A DNA stretch of 11,459 bases, from the NCBI GenBank assembly GCA_028290385.1, contig JAQGJZ010000246.1, positions 1 through 11,459 on the forward strand, given 5' to 3'. Source of the DNA: Enterovirga sp. (GTDB lineage Bacteria > Pseudomonadota > Alphaproteobacteria > Rhizobiales > Beijerinckiaceae). Shown piece after piece: positions 1 through 7,704 of the stretch; positions within the stretch are counted from its first letter, which is position 1; each line of letters starts with the position of its first letter. Made by a program: the position numbers and the translations under genes. The notes under the pieces were generated by a model that saw only the letters and a program-made list of their open reading frames with translations, was not told the origin of the DNA and ran no database searches.

Positions 1-321
1 TACCTCGGCGCAGGGCGCAGTGCGCCAGAGCCCGGAATCGATCTTCCGGAAGGCACCCCAATGCGCGACGGTCGGGCGGATGCGATAGAGCCAGCTCCGC
101 TCGTTCGACGCCCGCGGCGCGGTGAAGGGCGAGCCCGACAGCTGCTCGGCATAGAGCCCGTAGGGGCAGCGCTGCGGCGAGTTGCGGCCGATCGGGAGAG
201 CGCCGGGCAGCGCCTCCGTCTCAAAGCCGTTGCCGAAGCCCGACATGTAGCCGGGCTCCAGCGCGCTCTGGCCGGTGCGTCCCTGATCGAGCGCGAAGCC
301 TGACGGGTGCTGCACGTTCAT
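1..321 (-). CDS. hmgA: Homogentisate 1,2-dioxygenase, N-terminal 107 residues (cut by window edge)
   Basis: This enzyme opens the ring of homogentisate to maleylacetoacetate with O2 and Fe(II), in the cytoplasm, in tyrosine and phenylalanine breakdown. The reading frame is open from an ATG at 321-319 to the window edge. It contains the N-terminal family signature: [19 protein letters not shown] around residues 24-42, then the GRNSPQ and [12 protein letters not shown] stretches and RSWLYRIRP. The iron-binding residues lie in the C-terminal half outside the window and cannot be checked. A Shine-Dalgarno GAGGAGG sits about 8 bases before the ATG. The gene follows the 4-hydroxyphenylpyruvate dioxygenase gene after 41 bases on the same strand, so the two are probably one operon catalysing consecutive steps. 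Identity is confident from the signature. Confidence 0.95.
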   Translation of the reverse strand, partial: MNVQHPSGFALDQGRTGQSALEPGYMSGFGNGFETEALPGALPIGRNSPQRCPYGLYAEQLSGSPFTAPRASNERSWLYRIRPTVAHWGAFRKIDSGLWRTAPCAEV

Positions 322-362
322 GGGACGGCCTCCTCGGATCTGTTCTGGTCGGGCGGAGCCGG

Positions 363-1478
<1,116 letters not shown>

Positions 1479-1485
1479 GTCATCA

Positions 1486-1508
1486 CCTCTGTGAGAGGCT
1501 GATCTCAC
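1486..1508. promoter_or_regulatory. Overlapping inverted repeats in the hpd / Lrp-regulator intergenic region, candidate operator
   Basis: Two perfect inverted repeats share bases in the 112-bp divergent spacer. One is GTGAGA (1491-1496), 6-base spacer, TCTCAC (1503-1508). The other is CCTCT (1486-1490), GTG, AGAGG (1494-1498). They lie 8 to 30 bases upstream of the hpd ATG and touch its ribosome binding site. Lrp/AsnC regulators usually bind such imperfect dyads and act on the divergent neighbour, so this is a plausible binding site. Binding here would lie downstream of, or on, the hpd transcription start, which fits repression or autoregulation. No convincing -35/-10 pair could be assigned for either gene. 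The dyad is seen; its role is inferred. Confidence 0.45.
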
Positions 1509-1590
1509 CACGGGCCGCGTGCACGATGCGCGCGAAGTTGACGCCCCGGGCGACTGCTGCTGCAAGAAGTGCGCACGGAGGCCCGGAAGA

Positions 1591-2076
1591 TTGCTGAAAT
1601 CGGTCACGCTGGACACCTTCGATCTCAAGATCCTCGCAGCGCTGCAGGAGGACGGCCGCCTGACGAACCAGGAGCTGGCCGATCGTGTCGGCCTGTCCGC
1701 GAGCCAATGCTCGCGCCGCCGTCTCGGCCTGGAGGAACGCGGCGTAATCCGCGGCTACCCGGCCCAACTCGCGCCGGCGCGGCTCGGCCTCGGCGTGACG
1801 GTCTTCACGCAGGTGACGCTCGCCCGGCACTCGCCCGACAACGCCCGCCGCTTCGCCGACCTCGTCGGCCGGCTCGACTTCGTGCTGGAGGCGCATGCGC
1901 TGACGGGCGACGCCGATTATCTGCTCAAGATGATCGTACCGGACCTCCCGGCCTTGTCCGAGGTCGTGAACCAGCACCTGCTCCCGCACGACAGCGTCGC
2001 CAACGTCCGCTCCGCCGTGGTGCTGCAGACCCTGAAGGAGGGCACGGCGCTGCCGCTGGGATGGCTGAGGGAGTAG
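1591..2076 (+). CDS. Lrp/AsnC family transcriptional regulator
   Basis: This is a DNA-binding regulator, 161 residues from the chosen TTG start. Residues about 8-55 form the N-terminal winged helix-turn-helix ([13 protein letters not shown], then [18 protein letters not shown] as helix-turn-helix). Residues about 68-150 form the RAM ligand-binding and oligomerisation domain, with the family motif [14 protein letters not shown] at 105-118. The frame is open upstream to an ATG at 1519, but the extra 24 residues are Cys/Arg-rich and unlike the family. TTG 1591 has GGAGG (1577-1581) nine bases before it and gives the normal family length; the start is therefore likely but not certain. It is divergent from the hpd-hmgA operon, so it is probably the pathway regulator, with an aromatic amino acid or pathway intermediate as ligand (inference). 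Confidence 0.9.
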   Translation: MLKSVTLDTFDLKILAALQEDGRLTNQELADRVGLSASQCSRRRLGLEERGVIRGYPAQLAPARLGLGVTVFTQVTLARHSPDNARRFADLVGRLDFVLEAHALTGDADYLLKMIVPDLPALSEVVNQHLLPHDSVANVRSAVVLQTLKEGTALPLGWLRE

Positions 2077-2086
2077 GCGCTCAGGC

Positions 2087-2115
2087 TTGATCCCAAAACG
2101 GGACCAGCATAGGAT
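2087..2115 (+). promoter_or_regulatory. Promoter of the higBA-type module with a palindrome between -35 and -10
   Basis: A good sigma70-type promoter is visible: TTGATC (2087-2092), a 17-base spacer, and TAGGAT (2110-2115). Transcription would start about 2121-2123, only a few bases before the toxin ATG at 2125, so the toxin mRNA may be leaderless or nearly so. A dyad TGATCCC-AAAAC-GGGACCA (2088-2106, one mismatch between arms; TCCC/GGGA core perfect) overlaps the -35 and the spacer. HigA-type antitoxins repress their own promoter through such dyads, so this is the likely autoregulatory operator. Sequence elements are seen; function is inferred. Confidence 0.6.
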
Positions 2116-2124
2116 GCCGCTTCG

Positions 2125-2448
2125 ATGCGCATCATCTCACGCCGGACCTTGCGCGAGTTCGTGGACGGCCTCGCGGGCCATAAGGACCGGCCGGCCGTGA
2201 AGGCCGCCTTGGATGCATGGTACGCCGAAGTGAGCCGGGCCGAGTGGCGCAATTCGGCGGACATCAAGAAGCGCTACGCGACGGCCAGCATCGTCAGCGC
2301 CGAGCGCGTCGTGTTCAACCTCAAGGGCAACGACTACCGGCTGATCGCGGCTGTCGACTTCGAGAAGAGCATCGTCTGGATCAAGTGGGTCGGGACGCAT
2401 GGCGCCTATGACGAGATCGACGCCAAGGAGGTGAAGCATGGCCAGTGA
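2125..2448 (+). CDS. higB: HigB-type toxin of a type II toxin-antitoxin system
   Basis: This is a predicted mRNA interferase of the HigB family (RelE-like fold), 107 residues, which in characterised members cleaves ribosome-bound mRNA. Visible features are the N-terminal basic stretch (MRIISRRTLREF), a central WRNSADIKKRYATASIV segment, the strand pair RVVFNLKGNDYRLIAAVDF, and the family C-terminal motif VWIKWVGTHGAYDEIDA (84-100). All expected segments are present, so the gene looks intact. The toxin gene comes first, the higBA order, and overlaps the antitoxin gene by 11 bases. The start follows the promoter -10 box by nine bases with only a weak GGAT upstream, suggesting low or leaderless translation. 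Base composition is visibly less GC-rich than the flanking metabolic genes, which may reflect acquisition. Confidence 0.9.
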   Translation: MRIISRRTLREFVDGLAGHKDRPAVKAALDAWYAEVSRAEWRNSADIKKRYATASIVSAERVVFNLKGNDYRLIAAVDFEKSIVWIKWVGTHGAYDEIDAKEVKHGQ

Positions 2449-2818
2449 GATCAGGCCGATCCGGACTGAGGCCGACCACGCTGCCGCGATGGAAGAGGTC
2501 GAGCGGCTCTGGGGTGCGAAAAGCGGGACTGTGGCCGGCGACCGTTTGGATGTGCTCGCGACCCTGATCGAGGCCTATGAACTCAGGCACCACCCGATTG
2601 ATCCTCCGGATCCCATCGAGGCCATCCGGTTTCGGATGGAGCAGCAGGGACTGGAGCGCAAGGATCTCGAACCCTTGATCGGCACGAGGAACCGCGTGGC
2701 GGAAGTCCTGGGCCGAAAGCGCGGGCTGTCGATCGAGATGATCCGGCGCCTGCATGACAGCCTCGGCATTCCGGCCGAGATCCTCATTCGGCCGAGCCGC
2801 CGCGACGAGGCGGCGTAA
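2438..2818 (+). CDS. higA: HigA-type antitoxin, helix-turn-helix protein
   Basis: This is the partner antitoxin, 126 residues, expected to bind and neutralise the upstream HigB-type toxin and to repress the shared promoter. Residues 1-60 are a helical dimerisation/toxin-contact region. Residues about 60-115 hold the XRE-like helix-turn-helix, typical of the longer HigA group (COG5499-type): LERKDLEPLIGTRNRVAEVL, then GLSIEMIRRLHDSLGIPAEIL. The ATG lies inside the toxin gene. A strong Shine-Dalgarno GGAGGTG (2427-2433), also inside the toxin gene, would give high antitoxin synthesis from the same mRNA. The stop is only three bases from the stop of the convergent GntR gene, so no terminator can fit between them. 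Confidence 0.9.
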   Translation: MASEIRPIRTEADHAAAMEEVERLWGAKSGTVAGDRLDVLATLIEAYELRHHPIDPPDPIEAIRFRMEQQGLERKDLEPLIGTRNRVAEVLGRKRGLSIEMIRRLHDSLGIPAEILIRPSRRDEAA

Positions 2819-2821
2819 GCG

Positions 2822-3487
2822 TCACCCGTAGCTCGCCAGGATCAGCTCGGTCTTGCCCCGGATGTGCCGGCGCATCACGGCCGCGAGCGCTTCGCCGTCG
2901 CGCGCCTTGAGGAGCCGCAGCATGTCCTCGTGCTCGTCCACGGCGCGCTGCCATTGCTGCGGGGTTTTGTGCGCGGCGTAGCGGGCCCGCTGAATGCGGC
3001 CGGAGAGCGTCGCGTAGATGCCCTGCAGGGTCGCGTTGCGGGCCGCGGCCATGATCGCCTCGTGGATCTCGCGGTTCAGCGTGAAATAAGCGACGTTGTC
3101 GCCTTCCCGCCATGCCTCGACCATGCGGGCGTGTTTCGCCGCGATCGCGGCAATCTCCTCCTCCGTGATCGCCCGGCAGGCGAGTTCCGCCGCGGTCGCC
3201 TCGAGCCCGGCCACGACCTCGATCACCTCGTCCGTCTCCTCGGCCGAGATGGAGGCGACGCGCGCGCCCTTGTTGGGCAGCAGCTCGAGCAGCCCTTCGG
3301 TCGCCAGGATCTTGATGGCCTCGCGCAGCGGCGTGCGCGAGATGCCGAAGCGCTCGGACAGCTCGAGCTCGTTCACGCGGGCGCGCGGCTCGAGTTCGCC
3401 GTCGCGGATGAGCTCGCGGATGCGGTCGGCCACCTCGTCATGGAGGTAGCGCTTGCTGATCGGGGCGTTGCGGAGGGCCTGGCTCAT
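2822..3487 (-). CDS. GntR family transcriptional regulator with FCD domain
   Basis: This is a DNA-binding repressor or activator of 221 residues. Residues about 10-75 form the GntR winged helix-turn-helix (HDEVADRIRELI, then LSERFGISRTPLREAIKIL ATEGLLEL). Residues about 85-212 form the all-helical FCD effector domain. Candidate metal or carboxylate-binding histidines are His142 (NREIHEAI), His186 (DEHEDML) and His208 (MRRHI). The aspartate usual four residues before the first histidine is Asn138. The ATG overlaps the stop of the upstream dehydrogenase gene in an ATGA (3484-3487), and GAGG lies five bases before it, so the two are translationally coupled. FCD regulators commonly sense small organic acids (GlcC for glycolate, LldR for lactate), which fits control of the adjacent hydroxyacid locus. 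The same frame happens to stay open far upstream to 6127; that extension is not coding. Confidence 0.93.
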   Translation of the reverse strand: MSQALRNAPISKRYLHDEVADRIRELIRDGELEPRARVNELELSERFGISRTPLREAIKILATEGLLELLPNKGARVASISAEETDEVIEVVAGLEATAAELACRAITEEEIAAIAAKHARMVEAWREGDNVAYFTLNREIHEAIMAAARNATLQGIYATLSGRIQRARYAAHKTPQQWQRAVDEHEDMLRLLKARDGEALAAVMRRHIRGKTELILASYG

Positions 3488-6411
3488 GCGGGCCTCAGCG
3501 CGCCGTCGAGCACGCGCGCGACATGCACCGCCTCGCGTCCGGCGCCGTCGGCAATCTGGTGGCGGCAGCTCGTGCCGTCGGCCACGACGAGGTCGTCCGG
3601 CCCGGCCTTGCGGACCGCCGGCAGCAGCGAGAGCTCGGCCATGGCGAAGGAGATGTCGATCGTCGCCGCGCCATACCCGAAGGCGCCCGACATGCCGCAG
3701 CAGCTCGATTCGATGGTTCTGACCTCCAGCCCCGGAACGGACTTCATGACCGCCTCGACGGCTCCCATGGCCCCGAACGACTTCTGGTGGCAATGGCCGT
3801 GCAAATGCGCGATGCGCCCGCCCTGGTCCGACAGGGGCAGGGCGATGCGCCCGGATGCGAGATCGGCCGCGAGCGCCTCCTCGAACAGCTGCGAAGCCTC
3901 GGCCAGCGGCTCGACATCGGCCTTCGGCAGCAGGGCGAAGAACTCGTCCCGGAACGTGAGGATGCAGGAGGGCTCGAGCCCGACAACGCGCGCCCCCCGG
4001 GCGACAAAGGGCGAGAGCGCATCGACGGTCCGCCGCGCCTCGCGGCGCGCCTCGTCCACGAGGCCGGCGGACAGATAGGTCCGGCCGCAGCAGAGCGGCC
4101 GCGTGCCGTCCGTCGGGGCGACCCGGTGCAGCCGGTAGCCAGCGGCGCGGAGCACGCGCTCGGCCGCTTCCAGGTTCTCGCGCTCGTAATAACGGTTGAA
4201 CGTGTCGCCGAAGAGCACGAGGTCGAGCCCGTCGCCCCGGATCGCGTCGGGTGAGGCGGGGGTGCCGCTCTCCGACCAGGGCTGGCGCCATTGCGGCAGG
4301 GTGCGGCGGGCCGACAAGCCGAGAAGGCGCTCGCTCGCCCGCGCCACCGGCCCGATCCGGTCGCGCAGGTTGAGAAGCGGGGCGAGTTTGGCGGCGATCG
4401 GCGCATAGCGCGGCAGATGCGCGATCAGCCGCTCCTTCAGGGGCAGGCCATGCCGCGCATGGTAGTGGTGCAGAAACTCGATCTTCATCCGGGCCATGTC
4501 GACGCCGGTCGGGCATTCGCGGCGGCAGCCCTTGCACGAGACGCACAGGTCGAGCGTCTCCTTCATCTCCGGCGACGTGAACGCATCCGGCCCGAGCTGG
4601 CCGGAGATGGCGAGCCGGAGCGAGTTCGCCCGCCCGCGGGTGACGTGCTGCTCGTCCAGTGTCGCCCGGTAGGACGGGCACATCGTGCCGGCCAGGGTCT
4701 TCCGGCAGGTGCCGTTGTTGTTGCACATCTCGACCGCCTGGCCGAACGAGCCCCATTCGGACCAGTCGAGCGCCGGCCGTGTCGGCTCCGCCGTTTGGTA
4801 GCCGGGCGGAAACCGCATCAGGGTCCGGTCGTCCATGCGGTGCGGGCGCACGATCTTGTCCGGGTTTAGCCGGTTCTCCGGGTCGAAGGCGTCCTTCACC
4901 TCCTCGAAGGCGCAGACCAGCCGCGTGCCGAACATCCGCTCGTGGAACTCCGAGCGCGAAATCCCGTCGCCGTGCTCGCCCGAATGCGAGCCCTCGAAGC
5001 GGCGGACGAGGTCGCAGGCCGCCTCCGCGATCCCCCGCATGGCCCCGGCGCCGGCCTCGTCCTTCATGTTGAGGATCGGCCGGACGTGGAGGCAGCCGAC
5101 GGACGCGTGTGCGTACCAGGTGCCGACCGTGCCGTGCTGCGCAAACAGCTCGGTCACGGCGTCGGTGTAGTCGGCCAGGTGCTCGAGCGGGACCGCGCAA
5201 TCCTCGATGAAGGAGACGGGTTTCCCGTCGCCCTTCATGGACATCATGATGTTGAGGCAGGCCTCGCGCACGTCCCAGACGAGGCGCTGGCGCGGCGGCT
5301 CGACCACTTCGACGACGGCGTCCGCGAAGCCGTGGTCGGCCATGCAGGATGAGAGGCGGCGGAGATCCTGCCGAAGCGAGGCCAGGTCGTCGCCCGCGAA
5401 CTCGACCAGCAGCAGGCAGTTCGGCTGCCCCTTGGTGATGTCCGCGAGAGTGCGGCGGAAGAGCGGGATGTCGGCGCCCAGCACGAGCACGTTGTTGTCG
5501 ACGAGCTCCACCGCCACCGGCCCGAGCTCGACGAGGTGCCGTGTCGTCTCCATGGCCGAACGGAAGGACGGAAAGTGGCACACGCCCATCACGCGGTGCG
5601 CCGGCAACGGTGACAGCTTGAGGGTCACCTCCGTCGTGATCGCCAGGGTGCCCTCCGAGCCGACAAGCAGATGCGCGAGGTTCGGGTGCTCGGGCAGCAG
5701 CGCGTCGAGGTTGTAGCCCCCCACCCGCCGCTGCACCTTCGGGAACATGCGGAGGATTTCGTCGCGCTCCCGGTCGGCGAGCGCCACCATGCGGTCGGCG
5801 AGGTTCGCCGCCCGATCCGAGCCCGCAAACCCAGCCGCGTTGCCGCCCCGCGGCCCGGCTGACATCGCCTCGCCATCCGGCATGAGCGCCCGCAGCCCGA
5901 GCACGTTGTCGACCATCTTGCCGTACCGGATGGAGCGGGCGCCGCAGGAATTGTTGCCCGTCATGCCGCCGATCGTGCAGCGGCTCGCCGTCGACGGCTC
6001 GACCGGGAAGAACAAGCCCTCCCGGCGGAGGCGCGCGTTCAGGTGCTCCAGCACGACGCCGGGCTGGACCACGGCCGTGCCGGCCTCCGCGTCCACCGAG
6101 CCGATCGTGTTCAGGTGGCGCGAGCAATCGAGCACGAGGCCGGCGCCGATCGGCTGGCCGTTCTGCGACGTGCCGCCGCCGCGCGCGATCACAGGCACGC
6201 CATGCTCGCGCGCGATCGAGAGGGTGGCCTGAATGTCGGCCTCGTTCTTCGGGAACAGCACCCCGGCCGGCACGATCTGGTAGATCGAGGCGTCCGTCGC
6301 ATAGCGCCCGCGCGTAAAGGCGTCGAAGCGGACCTCGCCCTCCAGGGCATTCGCCAGCCGGCGCTCCAGCCCGAGGTCGCGCGATCTGCCGCTCCGGCTC
6401 GTTAGGGTCAT
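3484..6411 (-). CDS. FAD-linked 2-hydroxyacid dehydrogenase fused to Fe-S/CCG domain (GlcD-GlcF-like, YdiJ-like)
   Basis: The 975-residue protein probably oxidises a 2-hydroxyacid to a 2-oxoacid, passing electrons from FAD through Fe-S clusters to the respiratory chain. Domains in order: FAD-binding PCMH domain (about 45-270: PVIARGGGTSQNGQPIGAG, GGMTGNNSCGARSIRYGK, LVGSEGTLAI); FAD-oxidase C-terminal domain (about 275-520: HASVGCLHVRPI, SGEHGDG, FDPENRLNPDK); ferredoxin-like segment with Cys563, Cys569, Cys578 and then Cys623-x2-Cys626-x2-Cys629-x3-Cys633-Pro; two CCG (heterodisulfide reductase-like) repeats with Cys774-Cys775, Cys816, Cys874 and Cys904-Cys905. This is the architecture of E. 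coli YdiJ (about 1018 residues). Substrate cannot be read from sequence; glycolate, D-lactate and D-2-hydroxyglutarate are all possible. ATG 6411 is chosen because the 49 residues upstream lack similarity. Its Shine-Dalgarno is weak. It is in operon with the GntR gene. Confidence 0.93.
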   Translation of the reverse strand: MTLTSRSGRSRDLGLERRLANALEGEVRFDAFTRGRYATDASIYQIVPAGVLFPKNEADIQATLSIAREHGVPVIARGGGTSQNGQPIGAGLVLDCSRHLNTIGSVDAEAGTAVVQPGVVLEHLNARLRREGLFFPVEPSTASRCTIGGMTGNNSCGARSIRYGKMVDNVLGLRALMPDGEAMSAGPRGGNAAGFAGSDRAANLADRMVALADRERDEILRMFPKVQRRVGGYNLDALLPEHPNLAHLLVGSEGTLAITTEVTLKLSPLPAHRVMGVCHFPSFRSAMETTRHLVELGPVAVELVDNNVLVLGADIPLFRRTLADITKGQPNCLLLVEFAGDDLASLRQDLRRLSSCMADHGFADAVVEVVEPPRQRLVWDVREACLNIMMSMKGDGKPVSFIEDCAVPLEHLADYTDAVTELFAQHGTVGTWYAHASVGCLHVRPILNMKDEAGAGAMRGIAEAACDLVRRFEGSHSGEHGDGISRSEFHERMFGTRLVCAFEEVKDAFDPENRLNPDKIVRPHRMDDRTLMRFPPGYQTAEPTRPALDWSEWGSFGQAVEMCNNNGTCRKTLAGTMCPSYRATLDEQHVTRGRANSLRLAISGQLGPDAFTSPEMKETLDLCVSCKGCRRECPTGVDMARMKIEFLHHYHARHGLPLKERLIAHLPRYAPIAAKLAPLLNLRDRIGPVARASERLLGLSARRTLPQWRQPWSESGTPASPDAIRGDGLDLVLFGDTFNRYYERENLEAAERVLRAAGYRLHRVAPTDGTRPLCCGRTYLSAGLVDEARREARRTVDALSPFVARGARVVGLEPSCILTFRDEFFALLPKADVEPLAEASQLFEEALAADLASGRIALPLSDQGGRIAHLHGHCHQKSFGAMGAVEAVMKSVPGLEVRTIESSCCGMSGAFGYGAATIDISFAMAELSLLPAVRKAGPDDLVVADGTSCRHQIADGAGREAVHVARVLDGALRPA

Positions 6412-6434
6412 TCGTGTCGTTGCCTCGGCAAGGC

Positions 6435-6487
6435 TTGACGCCGCCGCGGCCAAAGATAATACAAAATACAATTCGGGCAAATGCCCG
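6435..6487. promoter_or_regulatory. Face-to-face promoters with tandem repeat and palindrome between the dehydrogenase and aminotransferase genes
   Basis: The 89-bp divergent spacer holds an AT-rich core unlike its surroundings. Plus strand: TTGACG (6435-6440), 16 bases, TAATAC (6457-6462). Minus strand: TTGCCC (6480-6475), 16 bases, TATCTT (6458-6453). The two promoters overlap. Inside lies a perfect tandem repeat AATACAA-AATACAA (6458-6471). Its ATACAA/TTGTAT half-site resembles that of many FCD-type GntR operators. A perfect dyad CGGGCA-AA-TGCCCG (6474-6487) lies between the plus -10 box and the aminotransferase ribosome binding site and covers the minus -35 box. A regulator bound here would control both operons; the coupled GntR protein is the obvious candidate. 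Motifs are seen, the regulatory role is inferred. Confidence 0.55.
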
Positions 6488-6500
6488 TCGGGAGGGTCCA

Positions 6501-7694
6501 GTGAGCTACCAGGCCGGCCGTCATTTCCTGCAGATCCCTGGGCCGACGAACACACCACTTCCCGTGCTCGCCGCGATCGCGAAGCCGACCATCGATCATC
6601 GCGGCCCGGAATTCGGGAAGCTCGGCCGGGAGGCGCTGGCCGGCATCAAGACCATCTTCAAGACGGAGAACCCCGTCATCATCTACCCGGCCTCCGGGAC
6701 GGGGGCCTGGGAGGCGGCGCTTTGCAACACGCTCTCGCCCGGCGACCGCATCCTGATGTTCGAGACCGGCTGGTTCTCGACGCTCTGGAGCCGCATGGCG
6801 AAAAAGCTCGGGCTCGAGGCCGAGGTCATCCCGGGCGATTGGCGCCATGGCGTCGATGCCAGCGCGATCGAAGCTCGGCTCGCCGAGGACAAGGGCCGGA
6901 CGATCAAGGCCGTCTGCATCGTCCACAACGAGACCTCGACCGGCGTGACCTCGGGCGTGGCGGCGGTGCGGCGCGCCATCGACAAGGCGGGCCATCCGGC
7001 CTTGCTCCTCGTCGATACGATCTCCTCGCTCGGCTCGATCGATTACCGGCACGACGAATGGGGCGTCGACGTCACGGTGGGCGGCTCGCAGAAGGGCCTG
7101 ATGCTGCCGCCGGGCCTCTCCTTCAACGCGATCTCCGACAGGGCGATCGCCGCATCCAAATCGGCGAAGCTGCCGCGCGCCTTCTGGGACTGGGAGGAGA
7201 TGCTGGCCGCGAACGCCAAGGGCTTCTTCCCCTACACGCCCTCCACGAACCTGCTGCAGGGGCTCACCGTTGCGATCGGCATGCTGCACGAAGAGGGGCT
7301 GGACAACGTCTTCGCCCGGCACGACCGCGCCGCCGAGGCGACGCGCCGCTGCGTCCGCCACTGGGGTTTTCAGATTCAGTGCGCGGAGCCGAGCGAGTAT
7401 TCCTCGGCGCTCACGGCCGTGCGCCTGCCGGAGGGCCACTCGGCGGACAATCTCCGGGCCGAGATCCTGGAGCGGTTCAACATGTCCCTCGGCAACGGGC
7501 TCGGGCCGCTCGCCGACACGGTGTTCCGCATCGGGCATCTCGGCGACTTCCACGACCTGATGGTGACGGGCGTCCTCACCGGGGTGGAGATGGGGCTGCG
7601 CGTCTGCGGCATCCCGCACAAGGCGGGTGGCGTCGAGGCCGCGATGGGCTATCTGGCTGGCAATGCCGGGCCAGGCGCGGTTCCGGCAACCTGA
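6501..7694 (+). CDS. Class V aminotransferase, serine-glyoxylate/alanine-glyoxylate type (SgaA-like)
   Basis: This PLP enzyme probably transfers the amino group of serine, alanine or aspartate to glyoxylate, giving glycine. It has 397 residues, as usual for serine-glyoxylate aminotransferases. Visible motifs: N-terminal QIPGPTNTP (11-19), TIDHRGPEFGKL, the PLP-phosphate region PASGTGAWEAAL (63-74), VHNETSTGVTS (141-151), Asp172 in VDTISSLGS (PLP pyridine partner), PLP lysine Lys198 in GGSQKGLMLPPGL, and Arg343 in VFRIGHLG (expected substrate carboxylate contact). The start is GTG 6501, preceded by a strong GGGAGGG (6490-6496); the upstream open frame to 6414 would read through the promoter. 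It is followed by the GlcG-like gene after 10 bases. BhcA-type aspartate-glyoxylate aminotransferases belong to the same family, but no bhcB, bhcC or bhcD genes are seen here, so the amino donor is unresolved. Confidence 0.88.
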   Translation: MSYQAGRHFLQIPGPTNTPLPVLAAIAKPTIDHRGPEFGKLGREALAGIKTIFKTENPVIIYPASGTGAWEAALCNTLSPGDRILMFETGWFSTLWSRMAKKLGLEAEVIPGDWRHGVDASAIEARLAEDKGRTIKAVCIVHNETSTGVTSGVAAVRRAIDKAGHPALLLVDTISSLGSIDYRHDEWGVDVTVGGSQKGLMLPPGLSFNAISDRAIAASKSAKLPRAFWDWEEMLAANAKGFFPYTPSTNLLQGLTVAIGMLHEEGLDNVFARHDRAAEATRRCVRHWGFQIQCAEPSEYSSALTAVRLPEGHSADNLRAEILERFNMSLGNGLGPLADTVFRIGHLGDFHDLMVTGVLTGVEMGLRVCGIPHKAGGVEAAMGYLAGNAGPGAVPAT

Positions 7695-7704
7695 CGGAGG
7701 ACAG

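Noticed and set aside
1548..1576. TTGACG as a -35 box for the Lrp-type regulator
   Set aside because: At the correct distance (about 1571-1576) the sequence is GCGCAC, which is no -10 box.
1519..1590. N-terminal extension of the Lrp-type regulator from ATG 1519
   Set aside because: The added residues include a Cys-Cys-Cys-Lys-Lys-Cys stretch foreign to the family, and the internal TTG has a better ribosome binding site.
2864..4078. A plus-strand frame of 404 codons antisense to gntR and the dehydrogenase
   Set aside because: It is an antisense shadow; both genes on the other strand have strong motifs and correct lengths.
2822..6127. A minus-strand frame open for 1101 codons that ends in the GntR regulator
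   Set aside because: Only the last 221 codons resemble a protein family. The rest is the dehydrogenase gene read in the wrong frame and is Arg/Gly/Pro-rich, so it is not a fusion.
6501..7694. Beta-hydroxyaspartate cycle (bhc) locus
   Set aside because: The aminotransferase could be BhcA-like, but no dehydratase, aldolase or iminosuccinate reductase gene is nearby and the regulator is GntR, not IclR type.
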